Origin: Dicyema japonicum | Lineage: Eukaryota > Dicyemida > Rhombozoa > Dicyemidae | Reading direction: 5' to 3' | DNA length: 64,000 bases | Assembly (NCBI GenBank): GCA_011109175.1 | Contig: RDEW01000021.1 | Span: forward strand, 569,080 to 633,079 | Part shown: positions 11,690 to 20,943 of the stretch, one piece after another | Numbering within the stretch: the first letter of the stretch is position 1 | Layout of the letters: each line of letters opens with the position of its first letter | Program-made: the position numbers and the translations under genes | Notes under the pieces: model-generated | What the model was told of the DNA's origin: nothing | The model's input: the letters and a program-made list of their open reading frames with translations, nothing else | Databases searched by the model: none

Positions 11690-12225
11690 TATTTTTATTT
11701 ATTTTATTTAAAAAACAAGAATAACCGACAAAACAAAGGAAGGTAGAGGCCGTCAGGTGATCCCGGCCCCTTGAGCAGCCGCTTCATCTTTCCTCGGTGT
11801 TCCTCCCGAGTGCCGACATACTTCCTGCATGGACGAATCACTTTACGGAAGATTAGGGGTTTTGGCTGAGCTCCCGTTCTCCTAATGAGTTCCTCGACGG
11901 GGTAGGTTTTATTGACGAGGAGGATCTTTGTAGGGTTTTTGTTAGTATCTCTTGGAATGAGTTTAATTTCTTTAGCTTAGTGTCGGATATGCTAGTACCC
12001 CATGTCGCGCAGCAGTAACTGATTGACGGAAGTATATATTAATAGTAAAGATGATATACTGTTGAGTGGAACCATCTCTTGTAGTAGCGTTTTTGCCAAG
12101 TTTAATTTTCGCTGGGAAGAGGAGATTATGTCGCTCACATGTTTGTTTAAGGTCATTAGTGGCTCACATGTGACCCCCAGTATCATATGAAATAACATGG
12201 AAAGGGACTTTGGGGACAATCTTGA
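11690..12225 (-). mobile_element. L-A LINE 3' end
   Basis: The minus strand reads ILGVTCEPLMTLNKHVSDII and KLNLAKTLL, the RT-thumb segment also seen at 51540-51600 (ILGVTYDPLMTFNKHVSN). It then continues to KPLIFRKVIRPCRKYVGTRE and the ORF2 end, followed by an AAATAAAAT-rich 3' tail near 11690-11710. One stop near 11992. Confidence 0.7.
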
Positions 12226-12392
12226 AATTTTATTAACTTATTTTTTCTGAGAAACTTATGGAAATTCTTTTATGTAAAATTTCTTTCACTAAGTAAACCA
12301 GGGAGACTAAAATTGCCTCAAGAATTCTCCACGTGACTTAAGATATTTTTCCTTTGTCGGAAATATATAATGTTGTGTTTAAATAAATACAA

Positions 12393-14030
12393 TTAGTCGA
12401 TTTCTACTAATATTTCCGTGGACGATGATGACTATATCCACAAAATGTCACTTGTTGAAATGGTCTGTGAGATGGTCGATGAACTTGCTTTTGAGAAAAT
12501 GGGAGATTTTGTTAATAACCTCTTTTCAAATCTATTCTCATAAAGCACAAGACCACTACAGCCAAGTGGATCTCTTTTGAAGATGCTGACGAATTATTCA
12601 ACAAAAAAGTGAATTGGTTCCTTATGTTTAGATTTGTGTTTTAAAATCACTGAAGTGAATTAGTTCGACATGTCAGTTAGTAAGGTTCACTTCAATTCTG
12701 CGATTGTTAAAAAAATTTAGAACTGTTGCAAAGAAATCTATTTTTCCTGATGTTAAGGATTTTAGTGATTCCATGAAACAGTGACTTTACATTTAATTTG
12801 TTAGTGAATGTTTAAGAATGTACTTTCGATCAGAAGCTGCACTCATGGTTATCAAATTATGCCCGAACAGTAATATTTACTCGGTTATCTCTCCAAAACC
12901 GACTTATAATCTGTGCTTCCTTACAATCAATCAAATGGATAGTACTGAGACTATGAAAAGTGTGTTTGGGGTTCTCTAATTTCATAAACTTTAGCGTTGC
13001 CATAAAGAATTGAGGGATATCATTTTGAATAAAGTCAAGAATTTATTAGACTGGTTGAAACTTCACATTCAGTTTGAGTCTCTTAGTTCTCTGCCTTTTC
13101 TTGGACTTCCAGGAACCGATTTTAGCTCTAAAAAGAAATTCTTACCTAAATATATTACTAAAAGGAGACAATTTTCTTCATGATTTTGCAAGACAGCATG
13201 TTTTTATCCAACTATCAGTAACCTAGAAAAATTCAGCTCCAGAAGTGGTAATTCCTTACTTTGTGCATTTTCTGACTTCTCTTGAAATTTTAAAATCAAT
13301 TGATGACACCGACGGTCTTGTGGATATATCAAAGTTGACTTACTTGTAATTTCTAGGACCATTGGATTGTGTTGATTGTGACTAATGATAATTAATCAAA
13401 TTTGCAAAAAATAAAAGAATATCGGTCTGTCGATAACTATAGCGACTATCACCTTAATAAAGTTTTTATTTGTTTATTAACAGATTTTGTGGGCTATTTG
13501 TGACATAATGCACTCTTGCATATCATTGCTAAATCATCTTATTACCATTTATGTGATAAAGACAGTGAATTTACTTACATTCCACACAAACTGTTTGTCA
13601 AAGTCAATGAAGTCTTTTTATGTGTTTGTTTATAGGATTCACTTAATCGACAAATTGTGTTTGCCCCTCATGACAGTCAATTTTACCAGTATATTCAATA
13701 ATGTAGCATCTTACTGAGGAACTACAAAACCTTGATTTTATGACGTAGTTTTTTAATAGGAAACCATCTAAAATAAAACATCAAAAGGATGTGATAAGTT
13801 GGGCTCTAGTTATTTTAAAAAGTTAAGAAATTTTCCTCACCAGAGGGTAGAGAAGACTAAACCATTGAAACGAGTTGAACGAGAATATGGTGAAATGTAC
13901 AAGTAATATAGTATTTATTGTAGTAATAGAGCTTGTAGGAGAATAGTTGAGTTTGTCACTAATAAATCTGGGAGTACTGATTTGTATTTTGTTTGTTTAT
14001 TTCAGTTTTGGTTGGAGAATTATAATAAGA
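12393..14030 (+). CDS. Unrecognised multi-exon host gene with tiny introns
   Basis: Coding blocks on the plus strand join in frame through short GT...AG introns: 35 nt (12511-12545), 28 nt (12636-12663), 24 nt (12781-12804), 24 nt (12971-12994), 27 nt (13200-13226) and 24 nt (13612-13635). Blocks include KWISFEDADELFNKKVNWF, ECLRMYFRSEAALMVIKLCP, ELRDIILNKVKNLLDWLKLH, VVIPYFVHFLTSLEILKSID and NRQIVFAPHDSQFYQ. A run of seven A at 12709-12715 costs one base of frame between two good blocks, and another frame change near 13165 is unexplained. The start is uncertain (12393 follows an AG) and the region after 13730 is unresolved. I do not recognise the family. Confidence 0.5.
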
Positions 14031-14465
14031 AATGTAAAAGGTTTGTTTTGAATTTATAGTTTTAGCTCTGGTGATTCAGAGTTATGATAAACTACCCAAC
14101 TCCACATTATTATGGTGGATTGAATTACTTTAGGGATATTACTTGAAACATTTTTCATATAGTAAGGAAAATAGCAAAATATATGACACATTTTAGAGTG
14201 CCTTGGTATTCTTTGCATGTCAACAATAATTTTATATATTCGGTTATGTAAATAATACACCCAACTGTGTACCAAAAATGCATTAAACCAAAATTTTTAG
14301 CAGAAATGGTTTTGAGACTAGCTTGTTTTTTTATTTTGAAAATATAAAACTAACAGATAAAATCTACAATAAGAACAACCCTTAAACACAGTATTTGACG
14401 AAACTTGCTTGCAGTTGACCGTTACAGGACCATCTGCAAGATTAATATGAGAGGCTTCTGAACCA
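14031..14465. other. Unassigned spacer
   Basis: No convincing gene. Confidence 0.35.
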
Positions 14466-14469
14466 ATCA

Positions 14470-14890
14470 AGCCAACACCGACGTGGCTTTATAGTCACTG
14501 GAAGATGCGAGTGGAGTGGCGCTTGGATCAATGCACTCTCCGTTGGTAGTGTCGGGACCCACTTTGACGACGACACTGTCCGCATCGGCATCTCCACCAG
14601 ACTTGGACTGAAGATTTGCCAGACTCACAAATGCCGATGTGGCGCCACCATCGATTGTTATGGACATCATGACCTCTCGTGTCGAAGAAGTGCAGGACGA
14701 TTACCAAGACACAAGGCGATCAACGGAATTGTCAAGCGAGCCCTGGAGTCTACGGGATATCCGCCATACTTGAACCTGTTGGCCTGGACAGAGGAGATGG
14801 AATCACAATTTCCCATTCTGGGATGCTACTCGTGTCGACTCCTTTACTCATCCAATACTGTCATGACCTCGGTAGAACACTGCATGCCGT
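14470..14890 (+). mobile_element. L-C LINE ORF2 C-terminal domain
   Basis: The plus-strand frame reads GAWINALSVGSVGTHFDDD, then KCRCGATIDCYGHHDLSC (14629-14682), a Cys/His cluster C-x-C ... C-x2-H-H ... C, then AGRLPRHKAINGIVKRALES and a frame-shifted WDATRVDSF. This order is the signature of the C-terminal region of a well-known invertebrate LINE group. Broken after about 14760. Confidence 0.75.
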
Positions 14891-14899
14891 GAAAAAATA

Positions 14900-15175
14900 A
14901 CTAACAGATTAAATCTAAATAAGAACAATATTTTAATGTTTGAAAAATCTATTGGTTTATTTTTTATTAATTATGAACATCCCTTCGATCAGGAAGCCAA
15001 ACTGTATTGCTCACCTGCCTGAAATATGAAAAGAAATATTTTTATTTGTTGAGATCAATCCAGGACTCCAAACTAAACACAAGAGAAAGCCTGACATGGA
15101 TAATTAATCTGGAGTATAGCTCTTGTCCTCTTTCTTGTGATAACGGGGTTAATTAAATAAAAATTAATTGTGAAT
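14900..15175 (+). mobile_element. LINE 3' tail
   Basis: The end (about 15090-15170) reads ...ataattaatctgga...tctttcttgtgataacggggtt, followed by an AAT-rich tail, resembling the L-A end at 25045-25112. Confidence 0.45.
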
Positions 15176-15178
15176 GTA

Positions 15179-16634
15179 CAGTCCAACCTCGTTTTGGGGA
15201 AACACAAACTGCAGAGAAAACGTCTTTTTGGTGAGTTTTATCATTTTAATACTAATAATAAATTTTTCTTTAGTAATAAACCTCCAAATGGGGAAAATTA
15301 GTGTGACAATTATTAATTTTTAAATTTGTCTTAGAAAATTTAAAAGGGCCAGGAAGTTATTCAAAATAAAAAAATTAAATTATGTAAGGAAATACAGTCG
15401 GATCTATCAAATATGCATTTATTTGTGAGAAGTATGTCATCTCTAAGAAAAGGGAAGAAATCTTATGTGAAGGTTCTTGTACGTCAAATAGGGTAAATGG
15501 GTACTACTTAAATAAAAAGTTTATGAAGTTTTTCGTTCTCTGAGATGCAAAGGTTTCCCAATCAACATAAAAACTCATCGCTTGTAAATTTGCAAATAGG
15601 CATTCTAGTAATGACTTACCGAATATAATGCAACTTGTCTACATGTGACCTGGAACGAAATAAATCAGAAATACGAAATTGTTTTGAAAAGTCATTGAAC
15701 TTTATGATACTAGAAACAAAATGATAACGGATATAGTAAACAGTTAGGATATTATTGGAAATGAAAATTTAAAGACCTTTTATGCTGATCTGAAGAAGAT
15801 AACAGCGAGGCATACGGAACGTAATTGCACTTTGCGCCTTTATGTAGTCAAACAAGACACTTCTGAAAATTTTTCATAAAAAAGATTTGCTGCAGATTCA
15901 GATAATCTCGATATTATGCATTCACTAAGAAAAAAAACAAAATTACATGAAAAAAACTGATTTTTTTTATCAACAAATAAAAAACTTATTATTGTTATTA
16001 AAAAATGCACTCCCGAAAAAACATAATATGAGTAAAGTTTCCCTTGTGCCACATTCCGAATCATCCTCTATGTCAGCCTCGACAATGATCTTCTGTTGCG
16101 CGCTAGTTCTTTTAGGTAACCAGGTCCTCCGCCAAAGTTAGTCTCATACCAACCGCCGACAGGTGTTCGTTCAAGATTGTCGGAAGTGTCGTTTTAGGGC
16201 TTCCACGGAATCCGGCTTCTTTGTTTGCGTTTAGTTGTCCATTGCGACATTTGCGGGGACTCGTCATTTAGACGTAACAAGTGGCCAAAGAGGGTCCATC
16301 TTGATTTGAAAATATCATCTGAGAGCACGCCTGATTTGCATTTATTATTAAGGTTTTCACTAGATATTTTCATAGGCAAGTTGATCTTGCTTCCGATTTG
16401 AGCTGAGCTCTGTGGAAAGAGTCAAGACGGACCATTTCCTGTTTCGGGATTCCTCAAGTCCCAGAGTTGTAAGTTAGTACCGAGATGACAAAACTTCTAA
16501 TGATTTAATATTATAGTAATTAATTTTTATAAAAGTAATTTTTACACATTTGACATTAAGCTTTTAAAGAAGATCCTCATTTTTGGGGAAAACCTCAAAA
16601 TTGGAGAATTTTCCCCCATTTCGGTGTCGGACTG
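15179..16634. mobile_element. pogo/Tigger-like element with TA target duplication
   Basis: The left end cagtccaacctcgttttggg (from 15179) and the right end, read inward on the other strand, cagtccgacaccgaaatggg (to 16634), form a TIR of roughly 25 bp with mismatches. Both sides are flanked by TA (15177-15178 and 16635-16636). The inner sequence after the left end (15228-15310) recurs at 52770-52855. No transposase is readable. A LINE ORF2 fragment sits inside. Confidence 0.65.
16040..16385 (-). mobile_element. LINE ORF2 C-terminus nested in the TA-flanked element
   Basis: The minus strand reads FKSRWTLFGHLLRLNDESPQ (from about 16300), then in another frame TLPTILNEHLSAVGMRL and ELARNRRSLSRLT, the usual WR.FGH.LR ... 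LA..R..W endings of LINE ORF2 proteins. Confidence 0.6.
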
Positions 16635-16667
16635 TAATAACATCCCTATATAATTTCAAATTAGCAG

Positions 16668-16845
16668 CATTGTACTATGTGGTTACTTGATAGAAGATTT
16701 TTTGTTTTCTCTGTGCCATTTTTTCCCTTTCGAATAGAGTTGCGTCATGTGATCCACCTGTCAAATTGGTACATTTCTCTCTCTACTCCATTTGAGGGGT
16801 TCCCACGAGTGCATGGAATGGACGACTTCAACTTTTTATGGTGTT
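16668..16845 (+). repeat. SINE-like repeat, copy 1
   Basis: Shares with 18105-18230 and 56010-56310 a block gtggtta.t.gat..aagat.t near the start and agagt.g.gtcatgtgatcca about 70 nt further on. The first block resembles a pol III A box; the second has the spacing but only a poor match to a B box. Confidence 0.55.
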
Positions 16846-17095
16846 TTTTTTAACAGTAAATAAAATTAGGACAGAAGTAATAAAAAGGTTTATGTAAGTA
16901 ATTATATTCTCTAATTCTTCAACCTCCTTCGCTTTGAGTCACTACACAGCTCCTTCACTACACACTTCTCAACTTCTTTTAATTTATGTTAACTCAAACA
17001 TAGTGATTCTATGAACGAGTACAGATCTTTCTTTTCTCGTTCAAAAGACTTTCGTTGAAGGTAGTGAATAACTCAATAATACGCAGCTTAAAGAG

Positions 17096-17290
17096 TCACG
17101 ATCCTTTTTTCGATTGTCCAGAGAGACGCCTCCTCACTTTCCTCAAGAATGTGATTTGCCAAAAATGATCTAGATCCTCTGCTTCATCCAGTTTCACATT
17201 GAATTCCTTAAGTCTTCTGGATTGTAACAGGTAGTGTGCATTTTGGTCGTCTTCAAAATCCTCGAGTGCACTCGAACTTCGTTGGCAGGT
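17096..17290 (-). CDS. C-terminal exon of an unrecognised host gene
   Basis: Minus-strand open frame: SSALEDFEDDQNAHYLLQSR followed by RLKEFNVKLDEAEDLDHFW, ending RRLSGQSKKGS and TGA at 17096-17098. Acidic then basic, with no recognised domain. The upstream exon is unresolved. The gene would be divergent from 17439-18041, sharing a short promoter region. Confidence 0.4.
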   Translation of the reverse strand, partial: TCQRSSSALEDFEDDQNAHYLLQSRRLKEFNVKLDEAEDLDHFWQITFLRKVRRRLSGQSKKGS

Positions 17291-17299
17291 GCAGTTTTA

Positions 17300-17438
17300 T
17301 CAATTCTGAGATGTCAAACAATTCTTCATTACATCCAAAAATTGATTGTAGCATATATTACATAAAAGTGAAATAATAATCGAACAAGTTCGGTCACCTA
17401 ATAATTGTTATTTAAAGGAAAACTTATTTAATTGCAAA
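17300..17438. promoter_or_regulatory. Possible bidirectional promoter region
   Basis: A short AT-rich stretch separates two divergent coding segments. This is an inference from layout only; no defined motif. Confidence 0.2.
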
Positions 17439-18041
17439 ATGACAAGACAACGTAGCGAATCGAAAGAAACAAACGAGAGTTATAATGGATCACAGGAATA
17501 TGTAAAAATCGAAGACACAGATTACATTTCTGAAGATTGTTTTTCAGAACTCTCACATAATGGTAGTAAGACTAGTATATTTTTTGGTCGAATTTACATA
17601 AATTTATTAATTTTAGATGAATTCAATTAAGACGACGTTTACAGTACTATTCCTCTTGAAATTGGTTCTAAACGAGATCAAGACCAAATACTTTCGTTAA
17701 GTAATATAGAATTAATTAAAGATGACGCTGATGAAGCTGACGAATGCGCACATTTTCTTAAAAAGACCAGAGAAGAACAGTTGAAAGAAGAGAGCGACAT
17801 TTCAACACTTATCTTGGAAGAGGACGAATATGAATTGGATTTTCAGAATTTTCGACTGGCAAATAATTTTAAGAAAAAGACGTTTAAACTGAGACCTCGG
17901 GAAAAATTTTTTTTTGACTAATCTAGTTTAGAGGACGAATATGAATTGGATTTTCAGAATTTTCGACTGGCAAATAATTTTAAGAAAAAGACGTTTAAAC
18001 TGAGACCTCGGGAAAAATTTTTTTTTGACTAATCTAGTTTT
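17439..18041 (+). CDS. Unrecognised acidic-protein gene with a tandemly duplicated 3' end
   Basis: Starts MTRQRSESKETNESYNGSQE and remains in one frame to KLRPREKFFFD and TAA at about 17918-17920, except for one in-frame TAA at 17628-17630. That stop can be removed by an intron with a GT near 17566-17600 and an AG at 17632-17634 that keeps frame (45-69 nt, longer than other introns here). The protein is rich in D/E with a basic C-terminus. The last 111 bp (17820-17930), including EDEYELDFQNFRLANNF, is repeated exactly at 17931-18041, in frame but after the stop. No family recognised. Confidence 0.45.
17820..18041 (+). repeat. Exact tandem duplication, 2 x 111 bp
   Basis: 17820-17930 and 17931-18041 appear identical base for base. 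111 is a multiple of three. Confidence 0.9.
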
Positions 18042-18104
18042 ATTTTGGGTTTACTTTTCGATTATGTTATTTTTTTATTTTACTTATCGGTACAAACAAG
18101 ATAA

Positions 18105-18230
18105 AGCCACGTGGTACCACTTGGTTACTCGATTGAAGATTTCTATGTGTTTCGTCTGTCCTCCTCTTTCCTTCTATACTAGAGTGGTATCATGTGATCC
18201 ACCATTCTCAGGTGGCGCCGTGTGACAAGG
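18105..18230 (+). repeat. SINE-like repeat, copy 2
   Basis: Reads acttggttactcgattgaag, then agagtggtatcatgtgatcc and caggtggcgccgtgtg. Truncated at its 3' side relative to 56010-56310. Confidence 0.55.
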
Positions 18231-18595
18231 TAACAACTATCAAGATCTCACAGTCCCAGAAGCAGATACTCCTAATATTATACAAGTACATCCAGAACAA
18301 ACTGCAGAGGAAGAAAACGTCCAAAAATTACAGTTGCAGAAACCTATCCACTGGAGTGGTTAAGAGCAAAATCCTTTTCTTACAACCATGGCCAAATAAA
18401 CCTGTCGGATATCTGGAGCGTTCTTGTTAGCCATCGGTTTCATTCACAGGACCGTAGATAATTAAATAAATAAAAATAAATATTTTGGAAAGTGATTCAT
18501 GAAATAGTTCAATTTGTCCAATACAAAATTAAAGCGGCAATTTACTCAACGATTTTTTTTCGTGAAGCTAGAAAATGTACAAGTTATTCAAAATG
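18231..18595. other. Unassigned spacer
   Basis: No supported gene; short frames only. Confidence 0.35.
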
Positions 18596-18604
18596 TAATA
18601 TCAG

Positions 18605-19829
18605 TCGCGAGCGCTACGCGCGACCAGTCAATGTCAATCAATCAAATTAACTTATTTTTTTCAAGATTAAAAATAATTATTATTTTTAACTGTTATTAGT
18701 GACTACATCAACTTCTTAAGTCTTTTTGAATGTATTTTCATTACCGATCCATCACTATTTTCCACATTGACAAAATTGTTAGACAATTTTGCAAAAATAG
18801 TAACTGGATCCTCGTACGGATGTTCGAACTTTGTTAATCTAAGAGAAGGATTCGTCCCATAATCTTTGAATGCGAGCCTTTTAAGTAATTAAAAATAGAA
18901 TACAATATCTCCAACATCCAAATCATATTTTGAGCGATGTACTCCCATTTTCCTATTCATCCTCTTATAATATGAGGACTCCAAATTAATTTTAGGAAAA
19001 TTAAACTCAAATTCATCTAAAATATATTTAAATACAAAACCTTTTCTGAATGATTCTACGTTGTCTCGTTCAGTATTGTTTTCTACTACAGTGTTAAATC
19101 CTGGAATCCCACGATATCTTTGGAACGGACTAACTCCAACGAAAAAATATAAGAAACAATTTACCTGTGGATGAGTGAGGCGTTTGATTATATAAAAAAC
19201 AGCCCTTGGAATGTATCTCACCCACTTTTTTATTATCCAAACTCATCATTTTCGACAAACTTCCTGTGATCGTCTGGTTAAATCTTTCCACAAACCCTTG
19301 TTCTCCTACAAAGAGCTTCCAATGCATTGTGCCCAAAATGATTGGCCTCATGAATCTCCCGAGCGATTATTTTCATTTCTTCTATATTCATGGAACTAAT
19401 TACGAGCTTGTGTAGCCCATTTACATCCTCAAGATATAATTTCCCCTCATTGATTATGAAATTTTCCGCTTTTTTTGAGTCTCTCTCTCGCATGCTTGGG
19501 AAGATCGACATCCTCATTATTAAGTAAAGATCTCAACAAATTATATTCATCTTGATCTTTCACAAACAAACGCTGATGTGACATAACAGGCAAGAGACAA
19601 AATTAGCGTAGATAATATTTTATTTGTGGTTAGTATGATATGCCGACAAAAAATTATTTAAATTTCCATAAAATAAATAATAATAAATTTTAATAATGTC
19701 AAGAATAATCTGATTTAATAGAAAAATATAATGATTTTTTTCTCTTCTTTTTTCAATTAGTCATCGATTAGATTGACTACCTGATGACAGGATTGACAGG
19801 TGTCAAAGTCGCTTTCTGCGCTCGCGACA
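18605..19829 (-). mobile_element. 1.2-kb element: TIRs, 9-bp direct duplication, broken integrase
   Basis: The left end starts tcgcgagcgctacgcgcgac (18605). The right end, read on the other strand from 19829, is tgtcgcgagcgcagaaagcg. The first ten shared bases (tcgcgagcgc) are identical and the next ten partly so, with GTCAATC-type subterminal words on both sides. The 9-mer taatatcag flanks both ends (18596-18604 and 19830-19838). Inside, on the minus strand, is a degenerate integrase. The left and right termini differ by two bases in where they meet the duplication. Confidence 0.6.
18889..19517 (-). pseudogene. Integrase pseudogene (retroviral/KRBA2-like type)
   Basis: From 19517 downward the minus strand reads EGKLYLEDVNGLHKLVISSM and IHEANHFGHNALEAL, matching the N-terminal H-x-H zinc-binding region of integrases. 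It then jumps to GFVERFNQTITGSLSKMMS and YNQTPHSSTGK, the end of the catalytic core (the ...N...YN...H.ST motif), then VGVSPFQRYRGIPGFN and a C-terminal YDLDVGDIVF. Most of the DDE core is deleted, and three frames are needed. It is enclosed by the repeats at 18605 and 19829. Confidence 0.65.
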
Positions 19830-19839
19830 TAATATCAGT

Positions 19840-20578
19840 CGCTTTAGAGTTCCCTTGAAGGATCTGATTGCGAATATCAAACTTTAGGGAAAAAACAAAT
19901 TAAAGAATCAATGCTAGATTTATTGAGACAACGAATGTCACTCCTGACAGTTAATTTCCTATGAGAGGGGTAGTTCATAAACATTTTAATATCCTACTCT
20001 AAAATGGTTTCTAGGGTAACCGGAAAATAATAATTTTTCTTATAAAATAGCAAAAAATATCATTTTTTTCATTTCGCATCTATAACTAAAAAATAGAAAG
20101 AATTTATAACAATTATAGATTATAAAATGAAATCGAAGTCATTAATATTTTTGGTTTTAAAATTTCGATCTTGTGTGAGAACTTTGGATATTACTGAAAT
20201 AGCTTTTTCAACTCAGTAAACTGGTATTACACCTTAGAATATTTTCATTTACTGATGGTAGGAAGTTTTCAATATTTAATATTTACAAATTCCCTGTCAT
20301 CTGAAGTTTTGAAATATATTCATTCACTTTACAAGGATTTGCCTTAAGGTGTATTTGTTCCAAGCCTGAAAAGGCGAAAAAGGACAAATTTGTTGCGTTT
20401 GATCCGGGATCCGATGAGAGACAACTCGCCTAGAAAAAAATTTAGGGACAACTCGTCTGAAATAACATAAATATAATACCCATACTTAATATTGGGTATT
20501 CGAAGATAATATTAAAATAACAGAATTTTTTAACAATTTTAATATCTATTTTTTGACTTTATTACAAATGTAGTTATA
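19840..20578. other. AT-rich spacer
   Basis: No coding frame or named repeat. Confidence 0.4.
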
Positions 20579-20825
20579 TTAACAGAGTCATCCATCTAAA
20601 GTGGACCTCGCCGACATCATCGACGTTGTGTTGCTTCTCACAATTACAACAGAGATCCACTGGAGAAGCCACCGGGTCTCACGTGTGTCGTGACTTTTTA
20701 GTGTGACATTATCGACGTTGTGTTGCCTCTCACAATTACAACAGAGATCCACTGGAGAAGCCACCGGGTCTCACGTGTGTCGTGACTTTTTAGTGTAGCT
20801 AGGCGTCCAAGTTTCTTTAGGAAGC
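20579..20825 (-). mobile_element. L-C LINE 3' end containing a 92-bp tandem duplication
   Basis: The minus strand reads FRFLKKLGRLATLKSHDTRE and then WLLQWISVVIVRGNTTSMM, parallel to 36780-36910 (FFKKLRRLFTLKCHDGGEIQ). The segment 20613-20704 is repeated at 20705-20796 with about two differences. It abuts the L-B copy downstream of its ORF2. Confidence 0.65.
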
Positions 20826-20943
20826 GAAATGAAAATGAAAGATCAACAACAACATGTTACGAATTAGGTACTAATAAGTCTGCCTGTTAAGCCTAGACTC
20901 TTCATCCCGGTACCCTTTTTCTGACAATCCATCCTATGTCTAT

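Noticed and set aside
14467-14670. Minus-strand 67-codon ORF MMSITIDGGATSAF...
   Set aside because: It is the antisense of the L-C Cys/His domain on the plus strand.
18889-19517. LTR retrotransposon or endogenous retrovirus
   Set aside because: Only integrase is visible; no LTRs, RT, protease or gag nearby, and the flanks are TIR-like.
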